Of a stretch of 49,332 nucleotides of DNA, positions 24,943 through 33,295 are shown piece by piece. The DNA is taken from the NCBI GenBank assembly GCA_023407575.1, contig JAEYLX010000037.1:1-49332 (forward strand). Reading direction: 5' to 3'. Within the stretch, counting starts at the first letter, position 1, and each line of letters starts with the position of its first letter. Both the position numbers and the translations under genes were made by a program. Below the pieces are notes generated by a model. That model made no database searches and had not been told where the DNA came from. It saw only the letters and a program-made list of their open reading frames with translations. This DNA comes from Bacillota bacterium. Its GTDB lineage: Bacteria > Bacillota > Clostridia > Lachnospirales > Lachnospiraceae.

Positions 24943-25692
24943 CTATTTAACGACCTCTTGAAAGGCGGCTAAATCCATAAAGTAAGGGACTACATTGCGA
25001 TGGAGCAAAAGCGGATTACTGGTTTGATCATTTTTGCCGTTTTGAGTAGTAAAGGCAAGACGAAAGCCTTTTTCACGCAGAAAAGAAACATTGTGGTCAG
25101 TATACAGACCAAAGGGATAGGCAAAAACATTCTTTGCACTAACAACAGCGTAACTATTGCAATGATCTAAATCTAACGAAACTTCCTCATCACTGGCTAC
25201 CATCATACGGCTTGTCGTTTGATTTACACGAGTGTGAAAAAGATCACTGTGATTTGCATATTCGAAGACATCCGTCATATTTTCCAAATCAGAAGCGGAC
25301 AAACAAATAGATTTATCGGGCTGAAAAGGTTGATGTTCATCATTTAACCATCCGGATACAACAAATGCTACAGCATTCATTTTGTACTTCTTTAAACAAG
25401 GATATGCGTAGAGAGCTAAGGATTGGTAACAATCATCAAAGGATAGTAATACGGATTTCTCTGGGAGTTCTGACCCTTGATAATAATAATTCATAATTTC
25501 TGCAAGAGTTAACGTATGATAATTGTTTTCATGCAGATATTCCATCTGCAAAGTAAAATTTTCAAGCGTAACAAATAGAGGTGGTGGTAGCTTATCGTCA
25601 TAAGATTGTTTTACCTCTATGGGGGAGAGGTGATTAGGAAAATGATCTTTACTTTCTCTAATCTCATGGTACATTAGGGTGCTAAATGACAT
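24943..25692 (-). CDS. Polysaccharide deacetylase family protein (NodB domain)
   Basis: A 249-aa carbohydrate-esterase-4-like protein. It opens with TLMYHEI and contains the metal-site motif LSFDDCYQSL, the His motif ANHSDLFH and the FAYPFG motif. The class removes acetyl groups from peptidoglycan or other N-acetylated sugars. I see no signal peptide or membrane anchor, which is odd for a wall enzyme and suggests a cytoplasmic or differently exported protein. The start has only a modest AAAGG upstream. It is probably transcribed together with the binding-protein gene. Confidence 0.82.
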   Translation of the reverse strand: MSFSTLMYHEIRESKDHFPNHLSPIEVKQSYDDKLPPPLFVTLENFTLQMEYLHENNYHTLTLAEIMNYYYQGSELPEKSVLLSFDDCYQSLALYAYPCLKKYKMNAVAFVVSGWLNDEHQPFQPDKSICLSASDLENMTDVFEYANHSDLFHTRVNQTTSRMMVASDEEVSLDLDHCNSYAVVSAKNVFAYPFGLYTDHNVSFLREKGFRLAFTTQNGKNDQTSNPLLLHRNVVPYFMDLAAFQEVVK

Positions 25693-25815
25693 AGTATTCT
25701 GCCTTTCAGGTAATAATAAGTTCTATTTTTAATACCAATTACAGAGTATAGCACAAACAGTACCGAAAGAATAGTAGAATTTTTAACAATATATATTTGA
25801 CATTAAATCTTGTGA

Positions 25816-25844
25816 TTGACAGTATTATAAATTAGAATTAGGAT
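25816..25844 (+). promoter_or_regulatory. Consensus -35 promoter of the phosphoesterase gene
   Basis: TTGACA (25816-25821), a 17-base spacer and TAGGAT (25839-25844). A second TTGACA at 25797-25802 with TATTAT at 25823-25828 (20-base spacer) is a weaker alternative. The gene starts about 140 bases downstream. Confidence 0.45.
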
Positions 25845-25987
25845 ACTTAATATGATTTATAAAAAGGAATCTTGTTGTAGAATAATGAGAATGAAGTGTA
25901 TCAATGGAAGTTATATTTTAAACTGACATATGTAGCAGACCTGCTTATATTCATAATAGATACCTAACGACAGAATAGGAGGACAAT

Positions 25988-27364
25988 ATGAAAAATGCAC
26001 AAATTAGTAAAAATAAACACAACAGACTAAATACATACTGTTTACACATATTTATGCTTTTCTTAGTACTATGTCTTACTGGTTGCAAGAAAGAACAAAA
26101 ATATTCGGCACCAGAACCAATAAAGACAGGTGAGGAACTTACAATGTTTGTTGCTACAGATGTTCATTACCTGGCAAATGAATTACATGATGATGGAGAA
26201 GCGTATGAAAAATACCTTAACTCAGGTGATGGAAGATTGCTTTATTATATTGATGAAATTACAGATGCATTTATTGATGATATGAATATAGAGAAGCCAG
26301 ATGTACTAATCCTTAGCGGAGATTTAACAAATAATGGAGAGAAAGAAAGTCATACGGAATTAGCTAACAAATTAAATAAGCTTGAAGCAACAGCAGGAAC
26401 ACGTGTCTACGTTATTCCAGGAAATCATGATATTCAAAATCCCTGGGCCAGAAGTTTATTTGGTGATAAACAGAATAAGATTGATAGTATTGAAAGTGAT
26501 GAATTTGATCAAATATATGGGGATTTAGGTTATGATGAAGCGATATCCAGGGATGAAAATTCCTTAAGTTATCTTGCTGCTCCATCCGAGGATTTATGGT
26601 TACTTATGTTAGATACCAATATCTATGATACAAATTATCAATACGGAGTTCCTGCAACAAATGGAATTATAAAAGAAGAAACCTTCAATTGGATTAGAGA
26701 ATGCAGTGCATTAGCGAAAGAAAAGAATGCACAAATTGTAACTGTCATGCATCATAACCTTTTAAGGCATACCTTAGTTATGAATTATGGGTTTACACTA
26801 GATAATAGTGAAGAAGCAATTAAGGTATTTGAAGAAAGTGATTTGAAGTTAGTTCTTAGTGGACATATACATATTCAGGATATTAATTCAACGAAAAAAG
26901 AAGAAAATCCAATTTATGATGTGGTTACAAGTGCACTTATTGCTTATCCAGTACAATATGGTGTCATTAAATTTCAAAAGGATCAGGGATATGAATACCA
27001 AACGAAAAAGGTAGATGTTGACCGCTGGGCTAAGTCCACGAACCAGCAGGATGAAAATCTACTTAATTTTAAGCAATATGCCAGAGATCATTATGCATCA
27101 AGATCTTATGATAGAGCTTATAATTCACTCGTTAGTACGGGCTTATACTCGGATGAGGATATATTACTGATGTCCTCCACCATGAGCTTACTTAACGTAA
27201 ATTATTTTGGTGGTTCAGTGGACACAGTGAGGGAAGAAATCTTGAATTCAAAGGGGTATCAACTTTGGAGAAAAGCAGAGGAACCGGAAAGAATCGTAAG
27301 CTATATTAAGAACATGCTATATGATGATAAAATAGAGAACAATCATTTGTTGCTGCCAAATTAA
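25988..27364 (+). CDS. Calcineurin-like metallophosphoesterase lipoprotein
   Basis: A 458-aa exported phosphoesterase. An N-terminal hydrophobic segment ends in lipobox LTGC (Cys33). The five metal motifs occur in order: ATDVHY, GDLTNNGE, GNHD, MHHN and SGHIHIQD. The catalytic domain ends near residue 330; the ~125 C-terminal residues are helical and unassigned. It would hydrolyse phosphate esters on the outer face of the membrane; the substrate is unknown. GGAGG precedes the ATG, and it appears to be a single-gene unit. Confidence 0.9.
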   Translation: MKNAQISKNKHNRLNTYCLHIFMLFLVLCLTGCKKEQKYSAPEPIKTGEELTMFVATDVHYLANELHDDGEAYEKYLNSGDGRLLYYIDEITDAFIDDMNIEKPDVLILSGDLTNNGEKESHTELANKLNKLEATAGTRVYVIPGNHDIQNPWARSLFGDKQNKIDSIESDEFDQIYGDLGYDEAISRDENSLSYLAAPSEDLWLLMLDTNIYDTNYQYGVPATNGIIKEETFNWIRECSALAKEKNAQIVTVMHHNLLRHTLVMNYGFTLDNSEEAIKVFEESDLKLVLSGHIHIQDINSTKKEENPIYDVVTSALIAYPVQYGVIKFQKDQGYEYQTKKVDVDRWAKSTNQQDENLLNFKQYARDHYASRSYDRAYNSLVSTGLYSDEDILLMSSTMSLLNVNYFGGSVDTVREEILNSKGYQLWRKAEEPERIVSYIKNMLYDDKIENNHLLLPN

Positions 27365-27439
27365 TAATGTTCCTTTGAATAAAATCAAGTAAATCCTTTC
27401 ATTTTAGACAAATGTATTTAAAATTTGGGAAATAAATAC

Positions 27440-27470
27440 TATAATAACGGTGTTATAAATATACTCCGTT
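27440..27470 (+). promoter_or_regulatory. -10 box with adjoining inverted repeat before TetR
   Basis: TATAAT (27440-27445) is followed at once by AACGG (27446-27450) and its inverted partner CCGTT (27466-27470), with further partial symmetry (GGTGT / TACTCC) inside. A site at the start of transcription suits TetR autoregulation. The -35 (TTTAAA at 27417-27422) is weak. Confidence 0.45.
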
Positions 27471-27489
27471 TAAAAGAGGTGAGCAAAGT

Positions 27490-28077
27490 TTGGCCAGAGA
27501 AGAGCAAAAGATGCGCAGCGATGGAGTACGTCAGGCGATTTTAGATACAGCCTTACAAATGGGGTTGGCAGAAGGTTTTGAGGAAGTTTCAGTTCGAAAG
27601 ATTATTAAGAAGATGAAGTATTCCACCGGAGTGATTTACTATCATTTCAGAGATAAACAGGAAATAATAGATGCAATCATTGAAAATGAAACAAAATGGC
27701 TCCATACTCAAATAAGGGAATTACTAGATGACTCAAAAGATACAGTAAGTAACCTGTTGTGTGCTTTTAACAGAGTAATGAGATTAGCTTTTGAGGAACC
27801 CGAAAAATATAATTTGATTGTCCTACATAAGTACAGCAGACAATCACCGGAAAGGCCACAGTGGATTTCCTATTTAAGTGAAAATTTTAAAAAGGATGTA
27901 CAAAATGGTATTATCAAAGATTTGGATACTGAAAAAGTAGCATTTTCCATTTGGAGTTCCTTTTTAGGTTTTAATTTAATGATTTCAAGACAACGTGACT
28001 TAAACTTACAACAAGCTGAGGAACTGTTTCAAGTACAATGTGAAATTATTTTAAAGGGGGTTCTTAAACATGAGTAA
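27490..28077 (+). CDS. TetR-family transcriptional regulator
   Basis: A 195-aa regulator with helix-turn-helix VSVRKIIKKMKYSTGVIYYH (about residues 28-47) and an aromatic-rich C-terminal domain of the WHG/TetR_C type. The start is TTG at 27490 with AGAGGTGA 8 bases upstream. It overlaps the following flavodoxin gene by 8 bases, so the two are co-translated and the flavodoxin is probably part of its regulon. Confidence 0.88.
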   Translation: MAREEQKMRSDGVRQAILDTALQMGLAEGFEEVSVRKIIKKMKYSTGVIYYHFRDKQEIIDAIIENETKWLHTQIRELLDDSKDTVSNLLCAFNRVMRLAFEEPEKYNLIVLHKYSRQSPERPQWISYLSENFKKDVQNGIIKDLDTEKVAFSIWSSFLGFNLMISRQRDLNLQQAEELFQVQCEIILKGVLKHE

Positions 28078-28480
28078 AATAGGAGTTGTTTATTTTTCAA
28101 AAACTGGACATTCTACCAAAATTGCAAATGCAGTTGCAGAAGCAAAGGGACTAAAAGCAGTTAGTGTAACAGAGCAGGCAGCAAAGGATGCAGAATTAAT
28201 TTACCTGGTAAGTGGTATTTATGCAGGACAATGTGCTCCAGAACTACTAAAATTTGTCGAAGCTTTAGATGTAACAAAAACAAAACAGGTTGCCCTCATT
28301 ACTTCGTGTGCAAGTATGAAACAAGGACAGGATGCAGTACGTAAAGCTCTTGAAGAAAAGGGGATTAAGGTCGTTGATGAGCATTTAGTTCCTGGTGGTT
28401 TTCTGGTTTTGAAAATGGGGCATCCCAATAAAGCAGATATAGCTGATGCGGTTGAATTTTCAAAACGTATATATGATTAA
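28070..28480 (+). CDS. Flavodoxin-like protein
   Basis: A 136-aa flavodoxin-fold protein. The FMN-phosphate loop is VVYFSKTGHSTKIANAV (residues 6-22), and the later loops SGIYAGQCAPEL and TSCASMKQGQDAV sit where the isoalloxazine ring binds. It is shorter than a classical flavodoxin by 10-15 residues and closest in layout to the clostridial flavodoxin-domain proteins controlled by TetR genes. AGGGGGG lies about 9 bases before the ATG, inside the TetR gene. It probably acts as an electron carrier or quinone-type reductase. Confidence 0.85.
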   Translation: MSKIGVVYFSKTGHSTKIANAVAEAKGLKAVSVTEQAAKDAELIYLVSGIYAGQCAPELLKFVEALDVTKTKQVALITSCASMKQGQDAVRKALEEKGIKVVDEHLVPGGFLVLKMGHPNKADIADAVEFSKRIYD

Positions 28481-28563
28481 AGTGTCAAAAGTCTGCATAT
28501 CCACATAGATGAATATTTGTATATACATATTCATCAAATACGGTAATAAGGACTTTTGACACT
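28481..28563. terminator. Nested inverted repeat after the flavodoxin gene
   Basis: AGTGTCAAAAGTC (28481-28493) is a perfect 13-bp inverted match to GACTTTTGACACT (28551-28563). Inside it GATGAATAT (28508-28516) pairs with ATATTCATC (28527-28535). The outer arm begins directly after the stop codon. There is no T-tract, so it could be a terminator, a stabilising 3' structure or a tiny mobile repeat. Confidence 0.5.
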
Positions 28564-28651
28564 CTAATCATATTTTGAAATAATATAATTTAAATGCCAT
28601 AATGTTTTAGTAAGTAAAAATTATGTATTTCCATGGTAAATAGAATTGTAA

Positions 28652-28750
28652 AAAAGAAGATACGCAGTATAACATCCCTAAAGACACTGTTTAACTGAAA
28701 GATGTGAGTTATTCTGTGTGTGAGGGAAGTTATACTGCGTACTTTCTTTT
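28652..28750 (-). terminator. Terminator of the MFS-DUF2804 gene
   Basis: A 22-bp arm at 28652-28673 (ending TACGCAGTATAAC) pairs with 28729-28750 with two mismatches; the loop is about 55 bases. Read on the minus strand it is followed by a T-rich tail (TTCTTTTTTAC). Confidence 0.7.
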
Positions 28751-28768
28751 TTAGATTGCTCTTTTTTT

Positions 28769-31093
28769 CTACCACTGGTTTCTTGCATGTTCAAAGAAAC
28801 CATACATGTCTGCAACAGAATGAGCAATGCCAGCTTCATCAAGTAACGTTCCTGTAAAGACACCAAAAACCTGGTCACAATGATTATCAATCCATATAAC
28901 CCTATTCTCTGTAATTCTATTATAAAGAAGTTTGAAACTTAAGTTAAGCCGTCCCGTTCCTTCCATAAAATGCCATTCCTTCGCATCAAGGTCAAAATGG
29001 TCAAGATAAACCTGACCTAATTTATGAGGAATTCCATCTAGAAAAAATATATTTTCTGATGCGGCACTGGTATCTCCAAAGCCCCAGCCGATATTTAAAG
29101 CAAGATTTTTACCTGCCTTACGAGTGCAAGCCGCACCCCAATACCATTCGTGCTTAAACGGCCAAACCCCGCGACCCCAATCCAGAAGCCCAAAGGAGCG
29201 TTCATCTAAGAAGTCAATCTCTAATTCATCGAAACGCACCTGTCCTTTTGCATTCATACCACCAATTTTATGATTAAAGTAAAACTCATTCGTTTCATAA
29301 AAAGGTGTTGAGATAATTAACGAATTTTGTGGCTCGCTTAAAATCAAATCAACTTCAAAATTATATTTGGATGAGGTGGAACGTGCTACAAGATGCCTAC
29401 TACCATTTTGGTGTTGAAAAGCCACTTCAAAATCTTTGCAAGTATAGGTTACATCCCCCTGTTCTGCAGAAGGTGGCATATGTAAACGATGAAAAGGCAG
29501 AGGAATTAATTGTTCAGCTACTATTTTCTTACTTCCATCCAGGGCAAATAGCATAAGGCTGACAGAGCCTACATAACTTACATGGCCAATGGTTAATTGG
29601 AGACAATAACTTTCATTTTGTATCTGGTAAAAATCCCATTCCTTTATCCGCAACCTTGTTTTAATCGCATTACGGTTGAATATCAGGGTGTTTTCCCCTG
29701 TGGTATATCCGGTGACAGCAAGAGTTCCATCCGGGTTTAAAATCCTAGCTCCATCAGATAATTGTTTTTGCTCCTCTTCATAATCCCTTATTGGAGGAAG
29801 AATACGCGAGGCATAATATCGTTTTGCTGCAAAGTGTAACGGTAAGAAGGTGGTAAGCGCAACTAAAGCTGCGACAAGAAACAGTTCTGAAGAAGGGGAA
29901 TGTCCTATTTGGCTGCCATAATCATATTGAATTACACGCTCAGCTCCAAAAGCTTCTACCAAATGTGAACCAATTCCAGGTCCTATAATCATTGGAATTA
30001 AAACGGAGGCGATAATGCGTAATCCTTCCGATTGTCCTCGCTGTTCTTTGGGATATAGGTTTTTCATCCAGGCTGTCATGCACTGCATTACAATAATATA
30101 GCCAATTCCTACAAACAGGATGCCTGTTAGCAGAGCAAACATACCCTGTAGTTGTAACGTTAATAATCCGATTACATTAGAAAGAATGGCAAAGCCAAAT
30201 ACTTTTGGAATACGTCCATGGTTAATAAATCTGGAACAGCCGAAGGCAACAAGGACCGCAAGCAAAAGTGGAGCGGCCATTAAAATTCCTGCTATAGAGA
30301 GAGAAAAACCGAGTGTATATTGAAAATAAATCATCATATAAGGGAAATAAATATTAAAGCTGATAAAAAATAAGGTAAAGGAGGCAATGACAAACAGCAA
30401 TTCACGGTTTTGTAATAGAGAATCCCTCTGAAATAGAGATTTAATAAAAAATAATAAGCCACTGTTATCTCTGTTTGGTACAACATCTTCCTGATCCTTC
30501 AGAGTGAAGATAGAGAAGATTCCAACCAAAGATACCATTGCTCCAAAAACGACAAAGAATGCAAAATAGTCAAAGAGTTCAATCATAGCGGCACAGCCTA
30601 TTGTTCCGAGGATTATAGCCAGAACAGGCTGAGCAGCAACAACGGCACCAAGCTGACCCCGGTTATGTTCATTTGAAATATCAGTAGTCCAGGTCATAAA
30701 GCCACTATCATTTGCCATAGAGCCAAAGAAGCTCATAATTGCATCCATTGCAATAACTGCAATTGCAGCCAGCAATAAAGGATTTTTGGGTACAAACTCC
30801 GTAGCACCAAAAGCCACGGTTAGAAAACCCCAAAGAATGTATCCAATGCTGATAAAGGGTTTTCTGCGGCCAAGACGGTCACTGATGGAACCAATCCAAA
30901 AGGTGGAGATTGTAGTAACAGCAGCACTTATCCCAACCATCCAGGCAACAATGGAAGGCGCAGGTGCAATTTTAGTATAGACAAAAGTATTAAATAGTTG
31001 ATTTTCTACATTCCAGCATAGTTGTCCGGTAAGTCCGACAATCCAGATCAAAGCCCAGTTGCGACGACTAATACTATGGTTCAATGCTTGCAC
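28769..31093 (-). CDS. MFS transporter fused to a DUF2804 domain
   Basis: A 774-aa fusion. Residues 1-~430 form a 12-helix major-facilitator carrier resembling the sugar-cation/SLC45-like group, with loop-2/3 motif GSISDRLGRRKP and MTWTTDISNEHNRGQLGA. After a short basic/acidic linker, residues ~445-774 are a complete DUF2804 domain: ILNPDGTLAVTGY, RIKEWDFYQI, DERSFGLLDWGRGVWPF, WYWGAA and NIGWGFGD. DUF2804 is normally a free-standing ~330-residue protein of unknown function with a lipocalin-like beta pattern. One uninterrupted frame covers both parts. AAGGAAGT lies upstream of the ATG. Transport coupled to binding or modifying a lipophilic or sugar compound is a guess. Confidence 0.85.
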   Translation of the reverse strand: MQALNHSISRRNWALIWIVGLTGQLCWNVENQLFNTFVYTKIAPAPSIVAWMVGISAAVTTISTFWIGSISDRLGRRKPFISIGYILWGFLTVAFGATEFVPKNPLLLAAIAVIAMDAIMSFFGSMANDSGFMTWTTDISNEHNRGQLGAVVAAQPVLAIILGTIGCAAMIELFDYFAFFVVFGAMVSLVGIFSIFTLKDQEDVVPNRDNSGLLFFIKSLFQRDSLLQNRELLFVIASFTLFFISFNIYFPYMMIYFQYTLGFSLSIAGILMAAPLLLAVLVAFGCSRFINHGRIPKVFGFAILSNVIGLLTLQLQGMFALLTGILFVGIGYIIVMQCMTAWMKNLYPKEQRGQSEGLRIIASVLIPMIIGPGIGSHLVEAFGAERVIQYDYGSQIGHSPSSELFLVAALVALTTFLPLHFAAKRYYASRILPPIRDYEEEQKQLSDGARILNPDGTLAVTGYTTGENTLIFNRNAIKTRLRIKEWDFYQIQNESYCLQLTIGHVSYVGSVSLMLFALDGSKKIVAEQLIPLPFHRLHMPPSAEQGDVTYTCKDFEVAFQHQNGSRHLVARSTSSKYNFEVDLILSEPQNSLIISTPFYETNEFYFNHKIGGMNAKGQVRFDELEIDFLDERSFGLLDWGRGVWPFKHEWYWGAACTRKAGKNLALNIGWGFGDTSAASENIFFLDGIPHKLGQVYLDHFDLDAKEWHFMEGTGRLNLSFKLLYNRITENRVIWIDNHCDQVFGVFTGTLLDEAGIAHSVADMYGFFEHARNQW

Positions 31094-31147
31094 TTCCTTT
31101 CATAATTTGATATATTTTAACTATTCAGATATATTTACTTTAGCATA

Positions 31148-31177
31148 ATGTAACAGCTTTTACAATATTAGGGTCAA
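31148..31177 (-). promoter_or_regulatory. Probable promoter of the MFS-DUF2804 gene
   Basis: On the minus strand TTGACC (31177-31172), an 18-base spacer and TTACAT (31153-31148). It lies in the divergent interval shared with the GNAT gene. Confidence 0.4.
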
Positions 31178-31208
31178 CACACGAAATAATAATTACGGAG
31201 GATTTCAT

Positions 31209-32168
31209 TTGAAATTAATTGATAAACCAGAAATTAAGTTGATGGAAAAGTTAGATCAAAAGACATATGATTTAATTGATGAGTTGCAGAAAGAATGTCT
31301 TAGCTTTGATGGAGTTGCACTAAAATTAGAACTTGATTACAAACTTGCAGCTGCAATAGAAGCGGAAGGGAAAGAAGAAAGAAATGTAATTGATGAATTC
31401 CTTTATTTTAATGGTGAAGAGCTAGTTGGATATATTGGAATTTGTGGCTTTGGAGGAGTAGGTGAGCAGCTTGAAATTACTGGAATGGTTCGTCCAGGGC
31501 ACCGTAGACAAGGAATATTTACATTGTTATACCAGGAAGTATTAAAAGAATGTAGGCGTAGAAAGGTAAGCAATTTCCTTTTACTATGTGATAAAGCATC
31601 CTTACCTGGACAGAGCTTTCTACGAAAAATAAGCGCTGCCTTTAAAAATTCTGAATTTGAAATGTACCTGAAAAAAGAATATGCATTTAATGAAGATTTA
31701 CTCTGTGGTATTACTTTTCAAAAGGCAACAAATGAGGATGCAATTGAAGTAGAAAAGCAAAATAGAATTTATTTTTCTGATCATACGAGCTTTTTGGAAG
31801 CAGAAGGAACAGAGGCTGCTACGAATTGTGAGAATATGCAGGAGGAGTTACTTCTTCCTGAAGAGGAAGAGAAAAGAGGCTTGTTGATATATCTTGCCAA
31901 AAAAGAGGATAAAATAATTGGAAAGGTACATCTACAGGTAAATACACTGGTTGGCGGAATCTATGGAGTGGGTGTGTATCCAGAGTATCGTGGTAAGGGG
32001 TACGGCAGAGCTGTCCTTCTATTTGCAGTTCAGGAATTTAAAAGAAGGAATGTAGAGCAAGTGATGCTGCAGGTATCAGCAGTTAATCCCACAGCACTTG
32101 GACTCTATCAATCCTGTGGTTTTTGCATAACTTCAACAATGGATTATTATACAATAAAGGTAGAATAA
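31209..32168 (+). CDS. Tandem GNAT N-acetyltransferase
   Basis: A 319-aa protein with two acetyltransferase folds. The first (about residues 45-155) has VRPGHRRQGIFTLLYQEVL. The second (about 168-319) has VYPEYRGKGYGRAVLLFAV and the closing NPTALGLYQSCGF. Both keep the Q/R-x-x-G-x-G/A loop, the second better than the first, so the N-terminal half may be structural. The start is TTG at 31209 with CGGAGG 7 bases upstream. YaaA starts immediately after the stop with no gap, so the two form an operon. Confidence 0.88.
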   Translation: MKLIDKPEIKLMEKLDQKTYDLIDELQKECLSFDGVALKLELDYKLAAAIEAEGKEERNVIDEFLYFNGEELVGYIGICGFGGVGEQLEITGMVRPGHRRQGIFTLLYQEVLKECRRRKVSNFLLLCDKASLPGQSFLRKISAAFKNSEFEMYLKKEYAFNEDLLCGITFQKATNEDAIEVEKQNRIYFSDHTSFLEAEGTEAATNCENMQEELLLPEEEEKRGLLIYLAKKEDKIIGKVHLQVNTLVGGIYGVGVYPEYRGKGYGRAVLLFAVQEFKRRNVEQVMLQVSAVNPTALGLYQSCGFCITSTMDYYTIKVE

Positions 32169-32924
32169 ATGAGAATTATCATATCACCGGCAAAAAAAAT
32201 GAAGGACAGCTCCGACATTTTTGAGTATTCAAGATTACCTGAATTCATTAACAAAACAGATAAATTACTAAAACGACTGCGTAAATTAGATTATGATAAA
32301 ATAAAAGCTGTTTGGAATTGTAATGATGACATAGCAGACTTAAATTATAAGCGTATTCGTAAGATGGACCTCTTTAATAGATTGTCACCAGCTATTTTTT
32401 CTTACGAGGGAATTCAGTATCAATACATGGCTCCAAGTGTTTTTGAATCAAAGGAGCTACAATATATTGAAGAACATCTTAGAATTCTCTCTGGCTTTTA
32501 TGGGATGTTAAGGCCCTTTGATGGTGTAACGCCTTATCGACTTGAAATGCAGGCGAAACTGGAAGGGCCAAAGTTCAAGAATTTATATGAATTCTGGGGA
32601 AATCGGCTGGCGAAGCAATTATTCACAGAAAGTAAATGTATCATTAATCTTGCTTCCAAAGAGTATAGTAAATGCATAGAGCCGTATTTGAATAAGAATA
32701 TTCGTTTTATTACGTGTATCTTTGGCGAATGGAAAGACGGTAAGATAATAGAAAAAGGTACTCAAGTGAAAATTGCAAGGGGTGAAATGGTACGATATAT
32801 GGCAGAAAATCAAATCATGGAACCAGAGAGGTTGAAAGGATTTGATCGTTTAGAGTATCAGTTTTCAGAAGCTCTTTCAAATGATAACATTTATATATTT
32901 ATGAAAGAGAAATTAATAAGTTAG
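32169..32924 (+). CDS. yaaA: YaaA family peroxide-stress protein (UPF0246)
   Basis: A 251-aa protein that opens with MRIIISPAKKMKD, the family hallmark, and carries FYGMLRPFDGVTPYRLEM in the middle and INLASKEYSKC later. In E. coli YaaA limits intracellular iron and protects DNA from peroxide. The length matches the family. The ATG directly follows the upstream GNAT stop, so translation is probably coupled; there is no separate strong ribosome binding site. Confidence 0.93.
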   Translation: MRIIISPAKKMKDSSDIFEYSRLPEFINKTDKLLKRLRKLDYDKIKAVWNCNDDIADLNYKRIRKMDLFNRLSPAIFSYEGIQYQYMAPSVFESKELQYIEEHLRILSGFYGMLRPFDGVTPYRLEMQAKLEGPKFKNLYEFWGNRLAKQLFTESKCIINLASKEYSKCIEPYLNKNIRFITCIFGEWKDGKIIEKGTQVKIARGEMVRYMAENQIMEPERLKGFDRLEYQFSEALSNDNIYIFMKEKLIS

Positions 32925-32970
32925 TAACAGTTAAGCTTTAAGTTCAATTTACTTATGCTAAACTGTTACT
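32923..32970 (+). terminator. Hairpin at the end of yaaA
   Basis: AGTAACAGTTAAGC (32923-32936) pairs with GCTAAACTGTTACT (32957-32970) with one mismatch. It overlaps the stop codon. No T-tract follows, so termination is uncertain. Confidence 0.5.
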
Positions 32971-32998
32971 ATAATGGTAAAACCTTGTAAAAATTCTA

Positions 32999-33054
32999 TT
33001 GACATTTTTATCGTGTCATGATAATCTTGGTTCATGAGTTAGATGTGTCTAACT
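32999..33054 (+). promoter_or_regulatory. Upstream promoter with GTTAG-N6-CTAAC operator
   Basis: TTGACA (32999-33004), 17 bases, TAATCT (33022-33027). Just past the expected start site is AGTTAGA-TGTG-TCTAACT (33037-33054), a perfect dyad whose core is GTTAG-N6-CTAAC. The same core recurs at the next promoter. The shape resembles DtxR/IdeR-type iron boxes, though the spacing differs. Confidence 0.55.
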
Positions 33055-33212
33055 GCTAGTTTTCAAGTATTAAAGTTGCTGCTTATTGATCTATTTAGAA
33101 GTATCGTTTTGTTTTAACTTTTATAAGTTTTTAACATGCATATTCAAAGGATAACTTGATATACTGATATAAATAACAATTATGAAATCTCCAGAGTCAA
33201 TGGAGATTTTAT
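33034..33212 (+). ncRNA. Candidate small RNA or attenuated leader
   Basis: Inferred from its borders only: a promoter/operator at 32999-33054 and a terminator-like hairpin at 33185-33209. The ~175 bases between have no good reading frame. It could be a free small RNA or simply a long leader of the DUF3793 operon. Confidence 0.3.
33185..33209 (+). terminator. Hairpin between the two promoter/operator units
   Basis: AAATCTCCA (33185-33193), loop GAGTCAA, TGGAGATTT (33201-33209), then TATTG, giving four T in a row. It lies just before the second promoter. Confidence 0.5.
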
Positions 33213-33241
33213 TGACACTAAATGTTAGTAATATCTAACAT
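33212..33241 (+). promoter_or_regulatory. Second promoter with GTTAG-N6-CTAAC operator
   Basis: TTGACA (33212-33217), 18 bases, TAACAT (33236-33241). The dyad TGTTAG-TAATAT-CTAACA (33223-33240) fills the spacer, an ideal repressor position. It directly precedes the DUF3793 gene. Confidence 0.55.
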
Positions 33242-33295
33242 ATAGAGCTTGTACAAATAATTATATCCCAGTATGTCGATAGAATGGAGATTTAT

